Assembly (NCBI GenBank): GCA_963677165.2 | Contig: CAXXSX010000002.1 | Span: 5,547,986 to 5,611,985 of the forward strand | DNA: 64,000 nucleotides | Direction: 5' to 3' | DNA from: JAFGXT01 sp963677165 | GTDB lineage: Bacteria; Verrucomicrobiota; Lentisphaeria; Victivallales; SZUA-371 | Shown: positions 28,067-38,600 of the stretch, in pieces | Layout of the letters: each line of letters begins with the position of its first letter | Position numbering within the stretch: position 1 is the first letter of the stretch | Notes under the pieces: generated by a model | What the model was told of the DNA's origin: nothing | Database searches by the model: none | The model's input: the letters and a program-made list of their open reading frames with translations, nothing else | Program-made: the position numbers and the translations under genes

Positions 28067-29711
28067 ATTTCATACCATTAACCAGATTCTTTTCCAGCAT
28101 AAGACACAATGTATGATATACCGGAAGCGTCAGCTCCTGAATCAGATAAGTCTCACTTTCCGGCAGCTTTATTGTTACGTCGCAAATTTCCGACAATTGC
28201 GAATCCCTACCACCAGTAATAGCCAGAGAACGTCCACCTTTTACGGCAGCAGTCTTAATCGCGTTAACAACATTACCGGAATTTCCCGAAGTAGACAGTC
28301 CCAACACAATGTCACCAGTATTACAGAGCCCGTACACCTGCTGTGCATATACCATATCGGCCCCAACGTCATTAGCCATCGCGGTTTCCAAAGCACATTC
28401 ACCGGACAAAGAAACCGCCGACATCGCTTCCGTCAATTGTTCCGCCAGTTTGCTGCCGGAACCATCGGGAAACATGGTTGTAAACTTATCAGCAACCGAT
28501 TTTTTCACGCCGCGTCTTACGGCAAAATCCTTCATCAGTTCACCAACAATATGCTGAGCATCCGAAGCACTGCCGCCATTCCCGCAAATCAATAGTTTGC
28601 CACCATTAGCAAAGCATTTGGCAAGCATCTCATACATACGGCGAATATCATTGCCACACTCCTTTAGAACCGGATAGCGAACAAACAAATCATCAAATAT
28701 CTCTTCGATTTCAGGCCTCCAGAAATCAGTGCCCTTGTCTTTTGCTCCATGTTCCAAACCATACCGCGCCACCAACAGCGCCGCGTAATCTCCAATATCA
28801 TCCCCGAGCTTTGCGGGTAGAATCTGGCAATCATTCAAACTTTGCCCCAATGTCTCACGACAAAGAGCCGCCTGCATTGCCGGACGCAACAGTTCTTCGC
28901 TTCTGGCAAAGATACTGCCGATCACGATTCGGTCCGGATTAAACGCATCAATCAAGATGGACAGCCCCTGCCCCAGCATATCTCCGGTAACATCGAACAT
29001 ATGCCGCGCAAATTCGTTACCACATGCCTGTGCCAGATCAAGATTTCGCATGGAATAATTCGCCGAGCCAGTCATTGCAATATATTCCTTCACCGACTGC
29101 TGGTCCGGATATTCCGCCGCGATCTGTTCCGCGTGACGAGCAATACCACTGCCGCCGCAAAACCCCTCGAACGAACCTTCCTTGCCAAATCCCACCGGAC
29201 CGGAATCTTTTAAGCGAATATGTCCGATTTCTCCAGCCATTCCCGAACGGCCTTCATATAAATCGTTATTGACTATGATCCCGCCGCCCAAGCCGGTTCC
29301 CATGGTTAGAAAAATCATATTTTCCACATTATCACCGGCCCCGAAGCGCCATTCTGCCAGAGCACACGCATTCGCATCGTTCATTAGAAAAGCCGGCACC
29401 TTGAATTCATCTTCCAGCAGTTTTACCAGCGGAATATTATCCCACCCCGGTAAATTCGGCGGAGACATCACCACTCCCTGTCTGGAGTCCAAAGGACCTC
29501 CGCAGCTTACGCCAATCGCGGCTATATCCTGCCACGTCAGATTATGCCGCTCAAGCATTTTTGCGGCAGTCAATATCATCGCCTGCCATACCGCGTCAAA
29601 TCCCGGTTCAGTCGCAAATTTTATTTTATCAAACGGTTTTCCATCCGCTGTTCCCAAACAAAACGCACACTTCGTTCCGCCAATATCAAATCCCGCCAGT
29701 AGTTTAGTCAT
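28065..29711 (-). CDS. ROK sugar kinase-SIS isomerase fusion protein
   Basis: 548 residues in two parts. Residues 1 to about 320 are a ROK kinase: FDIGGTK phosphate loop, FLMNDANACALAEW with the catalytic Asp, MGTGLGGGII. The ROK zinc motif is degenerate (GKEGSFEG, with no Cys left). Residues about 345-548 are an SIS domain of the GmhA (sedoheptulose-7-phosphate isomerase) type, with CGNGGSASDAQHIVGEL from C376 and LSTSGNSGNVVNAI. The start at 29711 has GGAAAG upstream; longer versions do not. It overlaps the stop of the upstream GH2 gene (ATGACTAA), so it is translationally coupled to it. Presumably phosphorylates and isomerises a released sugar, or makes heptose precursors. Confidence 0.88.
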   Translation of the reverse strand: MTKLLAGFDIGGTKCAFCLGTADGKPFDKIKFATEPGFDAVWQAMILTAAKMLERHNLTWQDIAAIGVSCGGPLDSRQGVVMSPPNLPGWDNIPLVKLLEDEFKVPAFLMNDANACALAEWRFGAGDNVENMIFLTMGTGLGGGIIVNNDLYEGRSGMAGEIGHIRLKDSGPVGFGKEGSFEGFCGGSGIARHAEQIAAEYPDQQSVKEYIAMTGSANYSMRNLDLAQACGNEFARHMFDVTGDMLGQGLSILIDAFNPDRIVIGSIFARSEELLRPAMQAALCRETLGQSLNDCQILPAKLGDDIGDYAALLVARYGLEHGAKDKGTDFWRPEIEEIFDDLFVRYPVLKECGNDIRRMYEMLAKCFANGGKLLICGNGGSASDAQHIVGELMKDFAVRRGVKKSVADKFTTMFPDGSGSKLAEQLTEAMSAVSLSGECALETAMANDVGADMVYAQQVYGLCNTGDIVLGLSTSGNSGNVVNAIKTAAVKGGRSLAITGGRDSQLSEICDVTIKLPESETYLIQELTLPVYHTLCLMLEKNLVNGMK

Positions 29712-32001
29712 TACTTCTTTCCTGTTCAATATATTGGAGCCATTTTTTGTACTGCTCAAGTTTCAAGGGATAATCGCCGGAAATATAATGATTTACCAAC
29801 TGAATCCCGGCTTCATTCAACTGCATCCGGGACATCCATAGCTCCGGCTGCTCTGCCTTTGAGATACTTCCAATTACAAGTCTGCCATTCGATTCAATCG
29901 TAAATTCTCCATTGAATAACGACTGATCGCTATCTACATTAAAAAGCTCAACAGTTCCTGAAACCGGCTTCAGCGTATCATTAACGATCACCAGTTTATG
30001 AATATCGTTCTCCGCTTCGGTCACAATAGCACAAACATCCGTCTGGGATGTTTTCACATGTTCATATGCCAGCTTCTTACGATTATAATAATCCACGATC
30101 GCATCGGAAATGATCGGCCAGCAGTCACGCAGGTTCCACCAGAGAATTCCACTGCGTACATTCTTTTCAGACCGCCATTTTTCAATAAAAAACTTAAGTG
30201 CTTCCGCCTGGCTTGCCTGAGACGCAAAGATAAAATCTTCTATATTATCGGGAGCCCGATCAAATAACACTTCGATTTGACTGGCCATCAATGGAATGCG
30301 GTAATCATAATCGGTATGTTCCGGCATGGAACGCACAGCCTTGGTCAACCACAACTCATTATTCTGCCAGGGCCAGATATCATTGGTCCCCATCATTTCA
30401 ATCATTGACTCAAGATCAGGACAGCCATGATAGCCTATTTCACTGACGAAATGTGCGTTTGAACTCATATAGAATTCGCCTTTGAAATTATCACGGGGGC
30501 CCCATAAGTGATCTTCGGGCCTCATATCATGTCCACATCCGCGCTCTATCAGTTCCGGACTGTAATACGGAGAACTGGGCAAATATTCCCGAACGGGATC
30601 AAGTCGTTCCACTGCTTCCGCCAAGACTTTACGGCTGATTTTATCAACCTTATTCGGATCCATGATCAGTCCGCCCCAGCCTTGATAGACCTGGTCAATC
30701 TCATTATTACCGCTCCATAATGCCAACGATGAATGATTCCGCAGCTTTTTAATAACAAATTCAGCTTCTTTATTTATTTGCGCAACAAAAGAATCGTCCT
30801 GCGGATAACTGGCACACGCCAACGCGAAGTCCTGCCATACCATCATTCCGGCCGCATCACAGTAATCAAAGAAAGCATGATCCTCATAAACATTTCCGCC
30901 CCAGCATCGCAGCATATTGCAGTTAAGGTCAACCGCCATATCCAGAGTACGTTCCAAATGTTCAGGGTCACGGGAATGCAGCGAATCCAGCGGCACCCAA
31001 TTGGTTCCTTTACAGAAAATACGCTGTCCGTTAACGATGAATGAGAAGTCACCATCCATCGCAGCAGAAGTAACATCAGTCTTCCGCAGTTCAATGGTTC
31101 GAATTCCAATCTTTTCGCTATGTTTGTCCAAGCATCTGCCGGAATCATCCTCAAGGATAATTGTCGCATCATAGAGATGAGGTTCTCCACTTCCTTTGGG
31201 CCACCAGAAATTAACATCATTAAGTTTTATAATATCTTTTCCGTGATGAGAACAAAGATTTTTACGCTCCGAGTAGATTTGCTTGCCATCCTTTTCGAGC
31301 TTAACAGCTAATATCATCTGAGAAATTTTTCCACCAGGAATAGAAAGATCCCAGTCACAAAGCAACTCAGCAGTTCGGTTTTCAACATCAACTTTAAGCG
31401 TACTCCAATAGACATTGCGCACGCTCTGTTCTGGGCAATATTCCAAAGACACGCCACGCCATAATCCTGCAGATACAATGCGAGGCGCGATATCCCAGCC
31501 ATACATATGGCCGGCTTTGCGAACCGACAGCGACTCCCAGTTTACCCTCATAGCAAACTCATTAACACCGGGCTCATGCTTCCGTCCCTCTGCGACAGCC
31601 GGTAAAATATGAACTTCCAGCAGATTTTCACCATTCCGTTTTAACAACGCGCTGACTTCAAAGCGATGGGCAATCAACATATTGGCTGCACACCCGACCA
31701 TCTGTCCGTTCAAACTGACCTCCGCGATACAGTCGATTCCTTCAAATACCAGCTCGGCTTTGCCTTGCGGGAAATCCAGCGGCAGAACAAATGATTTCAA
31801 ATACCGCCACTCGTTATTCTCCAATTCCAATCCGGCATAAATATTGTTGCCGACAGATAAATCAGGCAACAAGTTATTCCGCATCAAATCAAGCTCCACA
31901 CATCCAGGCACCTTAGCAGTGATCTCAGTCCAGATATCGTCTGTTTTTCCGGCCTGACGAGACTTTAATTGCCATTTACCATTCAAATCAATTGTATTCA
32001 T
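29704..32001 (-). CDS. GH2 family beta-mannosidase-like glycoside hydrolase
   Basis: 765 residues from the ATG at 32001 (a longer frame begins at 32052 without support). Sugar-binding domain first (LNGKWQL, VPGCVELDLM), immunoglobulin-like domain, then the TIM barrel. The acid/base is E434 in SGNNEID and the nucleophile is E521 in SEIGYHGCP, both in the positions expected for GH2 mannosidases. There is no signal peptide, so it should hydrolyse mannosides taken up by the cell. It is coupled to the ROK-SIS gene downstream and divergent from a LacI regulator, which probably controls both. Confidence 0.9.
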   Translation of the reverse strand: MNTIDLNGKWQLKSRQAGKTDDIWTEITAKVPGCVELDLMRNNLLPDLSVGNNIYAGLELENNEWRYLKSFVLPLDFPQGKAELVFEGIDCIAEVSLNGQMVGCAANMLIAHRFEVSALLKRNGENLLEVHILPAVAEGRKHEPGVNEFAMRVNWESLSVRKAGHMYGWDIAPRIVSAGLWRGVSLEYCPEQSVRNVYWSTLKVDVENRTAELLCDWDLSIPGGKISQMILAVKLEKDGKQIYSERKNLCSHHGKDIIKLNDVNFWWPKGSGEPHLYDATIILEDDSGRCLDKHSEKIGIRTIELRKTDVTSAAMDGDFSFIVNGQRIFCKGTNWVPLDSLHSRDPEHLERTLDMAVDLNCNMLRCWGGNVYEDHAFFDYCDAAGMMVWQDFALACASYPQDDSFVAQINKEAEFVIKKLRNHSSLALWSGNNEIDQVYQGWGGLIMDPNKVDKISRKVLAEAVERLDPVREYLPSSPYYSPELIERGCGHDMRPEDHLWGPRDNFKGEFYMSSNAHFVSEIGYHGCPDLESMIEMMGTNDIWPWQNNELWLTKAVRSMPEHTDYDYRIPLMASQIEVLFDRAPDNIEDFIFASQASQAEALKFFIEKWRSEKNVRSGILWWNLRDCWPIISDAIVDYYNRKKLAYEHVKTSQTDVCAIVTEAENDIHKLVIVNDTLKPVSGTVELFNVDSDQSLFNGEFTIESNGRLVIGSISKAEQPELWMSRMQLNEAGIQLVNHYISGDYPLKLEQYKKWLQYIEQERSND

Positions 32002-32138
32002 ATAATAATACGCTTCCCTGTTTTTTATTTCTGCAAATAAAAATAACAGCAATTTTCCTGCTTGTCAATATCAGATTTGAAAAAATTAACAGTGATATTA
32101 TATTAAATTATGAGAATAAAAAATTAAGGGCAAAAAAA

Positions 32139-33173
32139 ATGGGACGAAAACCCAAAGCAATCAATATCAGTCTGATCGCAAAAGAAGCCGGACTGTCTGT
32201 ATCAACGGTCTCCAGGGCAATGAATCACCGTGCCAACGTAAGCGAAGAGGCTCGCAGAAAAATTAATGCGTTGATGGAAAAATATAATTTCACTCCAACC
32301 CCGGCAATTCCTCGTGAAAAAAAGATTGCCCTTTTATCCGGCGGCAGCCAGGTTGATGAATACGTGTCGGAAGTGTTCAACGGAATTTACAGTTACACCT
32401 TAAAAAACCGACTGGAGACAACAGTAATATTCCGCAATAACCAGGCAACCAGAAACCTGCTGGAACAAATACGCGATCAGCAATGCTCCGGTGTCGTTGT
32501 TATTTTACCGGCGGAATTCAGCGACAGCCTGGATATGCTGGCAGAATCGGAACTGCCAGTAGTCATGATTGATGAGGCTATTTATCGCGATGGAATCGGC
32601 TTTGTTGACCATGATTCCTATTCCGGTTCACGTGATGCCGTAAAATATCTACTGGAGCTTGGACACCGAAATATCGGCTATATTCAATCCTGTGCCCAGA
32701 CCCTCAACCATATTCAACGTTTCAAAGCCTACGAAAACACCCTGACGGAAGCAGGAATCACACGAAATCCACATTGGGAAACCAGCATAGCGTCTGACAA
32801 AGGCATTTATGACTCCTCAAGAGAAAAAATGCGGGAACTGCTGAAAAACGCGCCGGAACTAACCGCAATAATGACCGCAAATGATATGATTGCACTGGGA
32901 GCTACAAAAGGAGCTCAGGACTGCGGACGACGCGTTCCGGAAGATATATCGATATTCGGATTTGACAACTATACTCAAACTGAGTTTTACAATCCGGCAC
33001 TGACCACAGTCAATCATCCGATCCAGCAAGCAGCGTTTTTAGCGGCAAAACATATTGATGAATGCCTGAAAAGACCGGCGGAAGCCGCACAGCTGCTGCC
33101 GCACGAAATTCTGCCGACCTCTCTGGTGATCAGGGAATCGGTCAGTCCCTGCCGTAAAGTTTCTCTTTCGTAG
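32139..33173 (+). CDS. LacI family transcriptional regulator
   Basis: 344 residues. Helix-turn-helix ISLIAKEAGLSVSTVSRAMN, followed by a sugar-sensing domain (KIALLSGG, GVVVILPAE, PVVMIDEA, DHDSYSGSRDAVKYLLELGH, FGFDNYTQTEFYNPALTTV). The open frame begins at 31992 on the opposite side of the GH2 start, but the ATG at 32139 has AAGGG eight bases upstream and starts just before the helix-turn-helix. Divergent from the beta-mannosidase and ROK-SIS genes, which are its likely targets. Its last 32 bp overlap the convergent LarA-like gene. Confidence 0.9.
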   Translation: MGRKPKAINISLIAKEAGLSVSTVSRAMNHRANVSEEARRKINALMEKYNFTPTPAIPREKKIALLSGGSQVDEYVSEVFNGIYSYTLKNRLETTVIFRNNQATRNLLEQIRDQQCSGVVVILPAEFSDSLDMLAESELPVVMIDEAIYRDGIGFVDHDSYSGSRDAVKYLLELGHRNIGYIQSCAQTLNHIQRFKAYENTLTEAGITRNPHWETSIASDKGIYDSSREKMRELLKNAPELTAIMTANDMIALGATKGAQDCGRRVPEDISIFGFDNYTQTEFYNPALTTVNHPIQQAAFLAAKHIDECLKRPAEAAQLLPHEILPTSLVIRESVSPCRKVSLS

Positions 33174-34431
33174 ACCAAAGTCCGGCGGACGGAGTACTGA
33201 TAAAGTAAACTTCTTCACCGTCAGGCATAGTATTGAAACCGTTCTTCATTTTTTCCGGATTATAGCGTTCCAGCATCTCGTTGATGTCAGCATATCCAAA
33301 ACAAACGCCATTCATTTGTTCCTCTGAAAGATGTCCAGGAGCATAGGTAATTTTAAAGCGCCCCTCGGATGAGCCATGAATCAAATGCGCGGTACCATGA
33401 GTAAGATCCTGTAGAACCGGCTCGGTCTTCCACAGTTTCATCACATTTTCAGTTCCGCTATAGCCGTATGCTCGAATCAGTGAATCAACTTCATCCTGCT
33501 CGCCAAAACGTTTCAAGCCTGGAGCGATAATCAGCAGTTCACCACCATCAGCCATTGCCATGCGGGTACGATAAACAGCTTTGTTCGCCACCCAGGTGCT
33601 ATAGAATTCATCCCCCTGCATGATTGCGACAACTTTTTTTAGCGGCGGAACAATAGTAATATTCTGTTCACGGGACGCGCGGGCCGCCATCATATAAGTT
33701 TCACGGTCATCCCCAACATATACGCCGGTATGCCCCAGTTGACCATTATCGTCATACGCCATGACCACCTCGATAAATAGATCAGGCAAATGTGAGAGAT
33801 ATTCTTCCTGAGCCTTATTATAACAGTGACGCAGTGGAGTAATAAGCTGTCCGAGATTGTTTTCAATTCCGCAACAGGCAGCCATCATATGCGAAGCACA
33901 AATCATATCCTTGCCGCCAAGACCAATAAAATAATTTTTGTTATGATTGGCAAACCCAAGAACTTCATGAGGGACAATATGCCCAACGTTAATGATCAAA
34001 TCCCAGTCTTCTTCCAGCAGCATCTTATTAAGCGAAACCGGAATCGCCCAGTCGGCTTTTCCTTTCGAAATTTCCTTAACAAATTTAGCGGGAATCTCAC
34101 CAATAACCTTTGAGCCGTTACGCCAGTCATGCTTATGGATCTTTTCTTCCGGCACACTGCCGAACATCCATTTATTCTGTTCAGGAGTGTGCGGAACATG
34201 CTGGCCGAGAGTAGGAATCAAATGAACATCAGCCATTTCAGAAAAAAACTTGTACAGTTCCTCGGTAATCCAACCGGAACCGCTGTGTGCCCGGGTAATA
34301 TCCGGCGGCAGCAGCAAAACCTTTTTCGGAGTAGAACAAATTCGCTCCATCGCTTCGGTTGCGGCCTTGCGGGTCAGTTCGATTACTTTTTCACGCGACA
34401 GAGATTTTCCTTCCTCATAAAACCACGGCAT
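33142..34431 (-). CDS. LarA-like nickel-dependent racemase family protein
   Basis: 429 residues, the usual length. LarA interconverts hydroxy-acid stereoisomers using a covalently bound nickel pincer cofactor. Family motifs: LPPDITRAHSG, TLGQHVPHTPEQ, and VPHEVLGFANHNKNYFIG, where H155 and K165 are ten residues apart, matching the H174/K184 pair of lactate racemase that binds nickel and the cofactor. AGGGGAA precedes the ATG. No larB, larC or larE maturation genes are in the window. It is in a sugar cluster near a D-2-hydroxyacid dehydrogenase, so a sugar acid or lactate substrate is possible; members of this family act on several hydroxy acids. Confidence 0.85.
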   Translation of the reverse strand: MPWFYEEGKSLSREKVIELTRKAATEAMERICSTPKKVLLLPPDITRAHSGSGWITEELYKFFSEMADVHLIPTLGQHVPHTPEQNKWMFGSVPEEKIHKHDWRNGSKVIGEIPAKFVKEISKGKADWAIPVSLNKMLLEEDWDLIINVGHIVPHEVLGFANHNKNYFIGLGGKDMICASHMMAACCGIENNLGQLITPLRHCYNKAQEEYLSHLPDLFIEVVMAYDDNGQLGHTGVYVGDDRETYMMAARASREQNITIVPPLKKVVAIMQGDEFYSTWVANKAVYRTRMAMADGGELLIIAPGLKRFGEQDEVDSLIRAYGYSGTENVMKLWKTEPVLQDLTHGTAHLIHGSSEGRFKITYAPGHLSEEQMNGVCFGYADINEMLERYNPEKMKNGFNTMPDGEEVYFISTPSAGLWSTKEKLYGRD

Positions 34432-34673
34432 TTCAATTCCCCTTGATTAAAAAAAGTTTTAAGCAACTAAGATTTAAGCTTTAAATAATTAAGTTTTAAG
34501 AAACTACCGTCTACAGCTGTTGTACTGTTGTACACAGTGCCTGTTTCTCTTGTGCTTAATTTTTAATTCTTAATTCCATTTGAGTGAGTGACTGACATAA
34601 TATTACTTTACCATCCATACCTCAAAAAGAAAGCAAACCATCAGGCAAGTGTGCAAATATTACCGTAATATTT

Positions 34674-35465
34674 TTATTGATATCCTCGCCGGTAGCGAGA
34701 TGGCGGCACTCCGTATACCTGTTGAAATGACCGCGAAAACTGCGACGAATCACCCAATTTTAGCTCAAAGGCAATTTCTTTTAAGGACTGCCCTCCTTCC
34801 CGCAATCGTCGTTCTGCCTCCTTCAAGCGACATCTCAACAAGAACTGGTGCGGCGGTATACCGGTGTACTGACGAAATAATTTACGAAAATGACTCTCTG
34901 ATAATCCAGCGTCCACTGCAATCAAACGAAACGCATACTCTCCGTCCGGCTTAGTACTGATTTTCCGACACACCCGTTCAATAATTACCTTATGCTGATC
35001 CCGTGATTCAGGCATCTGAACTTCCTGAGCAGCAGACAGCAATATTTCCTCAAGCCTGACAATCGCCTGCCAGTGACTGGAAACGTCTGGATTTTTCATC
35101 AGTTCAATAATTTCGCTCATCAAAGCAAGAAACAATTCCGGCCTGTGCAAAGGAATGAATCCATCATCGGACAACCGGGCAAATCCCTCATTGAACAACT
35201 TTACTGCACGTTTTCCTCGAAACATCACAAAATGATGTTCCCAGCCATATTCGTCAACCGGTCCATAATTATAAAAATTGCCGGGAGCCTGCCAACGAAG
35301 CGTCGGTCTCGAAAACACCCAGCGTTTTCCTTTGTTGCACTGAAAATACATCTTCCCACCGGACAATAGTTCAAGGGAATAGTTCTCCGGACTGGTTGAT
35401 ATAGTGCACGCATACCCGGGATATGACGCCGCCACCACAACCTCTATATCATTAAAATATCGCAT
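34674..35465 (-). CDS. AraC family transcriptional regulator
   Basis: 263 residues from the ATG at 35465. Cupin-like N-terminal sensor, then the C-terminal AraC DNA-binding domain: FRLIAVDAGLSESHFRKLF with QYTGIPPHQFLLRCRLKEA, then SLKEIAFELKLGDSSQFSR and FQQVYGVPPSRYRR. Divergent from the 1301-residue GH2 gene across a very AT-rich 137-bp gap, so it is the likely regulator of that gene. The start has no strong ribosome-binding site. Confidence 0.88.
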   Translation of the reverse strand: MRYFNDIEVVVAASYPGYACTISTSPENYSLELLSGGKMYFQCNKGKRWVFSRPTLRWQAPGNFYNYGPVDEYGWEHHFVMFRGKRAVKLFNEGFARLSDDGFIPLHRPELFLALMSEIIELMKNPDVSSHWQAIVRLEEILLSAAQEVQMPESRDQHKVIIERVCRKISTKPDGEYAFRLIAVDAGLSESHFRKLFRQYTGIPPHQFLLRCRLKEAERRLREGGQSLKEIAFELKLGDSSQFSRSFQQVYGVPPSRYRRGYQ

Positions 35466-35601
35466 AATGATTATTTTCGTATAATAAAAAATTAAATTTA
35501 ACAAATTATAAAATCAAGCACCATTGATTATAGCACAAAAATATATTAAAATCATCATATAAAATAAAATTATTTTTAACAAAAAAAGCAGGATATCACA
35601 A

Positions 35602-38600
35602 ATGACAAACAACATAAGTCTTAATGGATGGTGGGATATTATTCCCATTTTCGATGACACTCCGCAAGCAAACATCCCATCCGACAATTGGCAAAAAGCA
35701 GCTTATTTGGTACCGTCAATCTGGACTTGCAGCCTGGAAGGAGTCCGCACCAAAGGAGAAAAACAATACCGCAGAGTAGCATTGGAAGACCTGCCGCAAA
35801 ATCAGGAGGAACTGGAACAGAACTGGGAATTTCTGTATGACAATTTCAATTATCCTAAAATCTGGACCAACGCCCGTCGCGCTTGGGTTCGACGTAATCT
35901 TGCCATATCAAATATCAACCCCGACGAACGTTTGCTTGTCCGCTTCAACGGCATTCTGGCGCAGGGAACATTGTATATCAACGGACAGCTCTGTTCTTCG
36001 CATCATGACCCGTTTACGCCATGGGAAACTGACATCACAGGAATGGTGCATGATGGCAATAACGAACTCACGGTATTTGTTGAAGACTATGAGCGAACGG
36101 CTGACGGCCAGACTCTATACCCTTCAGGAAATGGTCTGACGGCAAAAAATTGCGGAATCTGGCAGGATGTTTCTTTGCTGCGCCGCTCAACATTACAAGT
36201 CGAAAACGTTTGTATTCATTCAAGGGTTGCCCTAAAACAGCTATATATAAAGTGGACTTTAAAAAACTACACCGATTCGACAAAAAATTTTGATATCTGT
36301 CCAGAAATCCTGAAATGGAACGCAAACGGCAATCATGAGCCCCTGATGAAACTGGAGAGCTTCTCTGTTCCGGTTCCGGCAAATGGCACTGCTGAATACG
36401 AAATAAATGTTACTGATGTAGAGCTTCCGTTGTGGTCACCTGCGCAACCGAGTTTGTGTATTCTTCAGACTAAGATTAACAACGGTGAATGTCATCGCGA
36501 ACGCTTCGGATATCGCGAAATTACCATCAACGGGGCCGACTTGTGCCTGAACGGTTTTCCGATCCATGCATTCAGTGATTGGGGACATAAATTATCCATG
36601 CTGCATCACCACGAAAACTGGATACGCCAGTGGTTCCGAATGATTAAAGACTGCAACATGAACCATTCGCGTCTTCACACCCATCCCCACCCGGAACTGA
36701 TTCTGAATATCGCAGACGAGGAAGGTATTATGATCACCGGAGAAGCCGGAATTCACGGTTCAGGCCGGGCACAGGCATCAGGCGATGCACGTTTCTGGGA
36801 AAATGCTGCAGAACATATTCGCAACTTTGTGCGACGCGATAAAAACCATCCCTGCCTAATCATGTGGAGTGTGGAAAATGAAATGCGCTGGAACGGCAGT
36901 TCTTCGGGCAAAAATGACCTTATGTTCAGTAAACTTCCGGAATTACGCAAACTGTTTAATAAACTTGATCCAACTCGCCCTGCTTACCACGAAGGCGACA
37001 GCTCGTTATGGAATGAAAAAGATCAGGATGTCCTCAGCCGTCATTACGGCAAAGAATGTTCCGGCTGCGGCTGGTGGGATAAAAAACAGCCGCTTCACAG
37101 CGGCGAGATGTCTTTGTACCACTACTCCGGCCCAAACAACTCCTGCCATCTTGGCGGAGATAAAGTATGGAGCGATTTCCGCAATGTGAATATATCGACC
37201 GCGCTCGACACCAAATATATTGTTGAGGACGGTCGAACCATGGGAGTATGCAACTTTGGCCCATGGAACCTGAGCTGTCTGGAAAACTATCGCGCAAACG
37301 AGGAAGAACTTAACTTTGAATACGATGATTACGAAACGCCCGGCGTCAAACCTTTGACTGTTAAACCATTTTCCAGCGAATTCGCTTTCTGGCAAAATGG
37401 CGACGCAAAAGGTTACCATCCTTCCCCCAGCTTTGCAATTCAGCGCGAAGGATTTCGTCAATTTGCCCTGATTGACACCAATCGATGCTGCTCCGTATAC
37501 GGCGGAACAGAGTTGAAACGCACGATCCACTGTGTCAATGATCTAGAACAAACGATCGAGGGAATTCTAGAAGTATTCCTTGCGGATGAATCCGGCAGAA
37601 TCGCCATCCATCAGCAATTTCAAATCAAAGTGGAGCAGGGAAAAACAGAAAAAGTAGATGTAGCTTTTCAGTTGCCGGAAGTAAACACGACTACCCCTTG
37701 TAACTACATCTTTGAATTTCATCAGGGAGCAGCCATCCTTGACCGCCAGGAACGGAAGTTGTTTATTGGGTCGCATATAATAGTTCCAGGTTTCACCAGT
37801 AAAATCAAAATTTTTGGCAATGGAAAATTCGATCAGATATGGGAACGCATTGGAATCAAACCGAATTATATCAACCAGGTTACCCCCGATGTACTGCAAG
37901 GAACGGATATACTGATTATTGATCCTTATCAGCTAGGCACTTCTGACCTCGACGCCAATATTGTTCTCCGGAACTTCTGCCTGCAAGGCGGCCGTTGCCT
38001 ATTGCTCGAACAGGAACACAGCATTATTCCATCATGTCCTTTGGAAAACATTCAACTGCAAAAAGTTCATATTCGCCACCGGAAACATCCGGTTCTTTCC
38101 AGCATCAACGAAGAAGAACTAATGTTCTGGGGTGATGATCCATACAGCCGTATGGATGGAAATACCGCTCTAGCTACAAACAGTTACCGCAAAGACAACG
38201 GAAATACTGTCAGCATCCTTGACGGCGGAGACGGCACCTTCGGAAACGGTTCTATGGAATATTCTCAACTGCTTGAGATTCCACTGGAAGCCGGAACACT
38301 GCTGGCAACCCAGCTGAGAATTCACCAGAAACTTCATTTTATTCCAGCTGCGGAAAAACTGCTGGTCAACATGTTGCAATACCTTGACACCTATTCAATA
38401 CCCCAAAATGTAAATATAGTTGAGGCGGCATCAGTAGAAAAAGCAGTTGAGACAGTATGCTCTGGCGGCAAAGCAATCTTCACCTGTCATACAGAAAATG
38501 ATGTAAAATATCTTAACGCACGGCTTGGACTTAATCTGGAAATAGTCGAACTGGACACAATTTACCAGGCAGTAAAAAAGCAACCGAGCAATGAACTGCT

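Noticed and set aside
29182..29841. 219-codon frame opposite the ROK-SIS and GH2 genes
   Set aside because: Antisense shadow across two well-supported overlapping genes; no family features.
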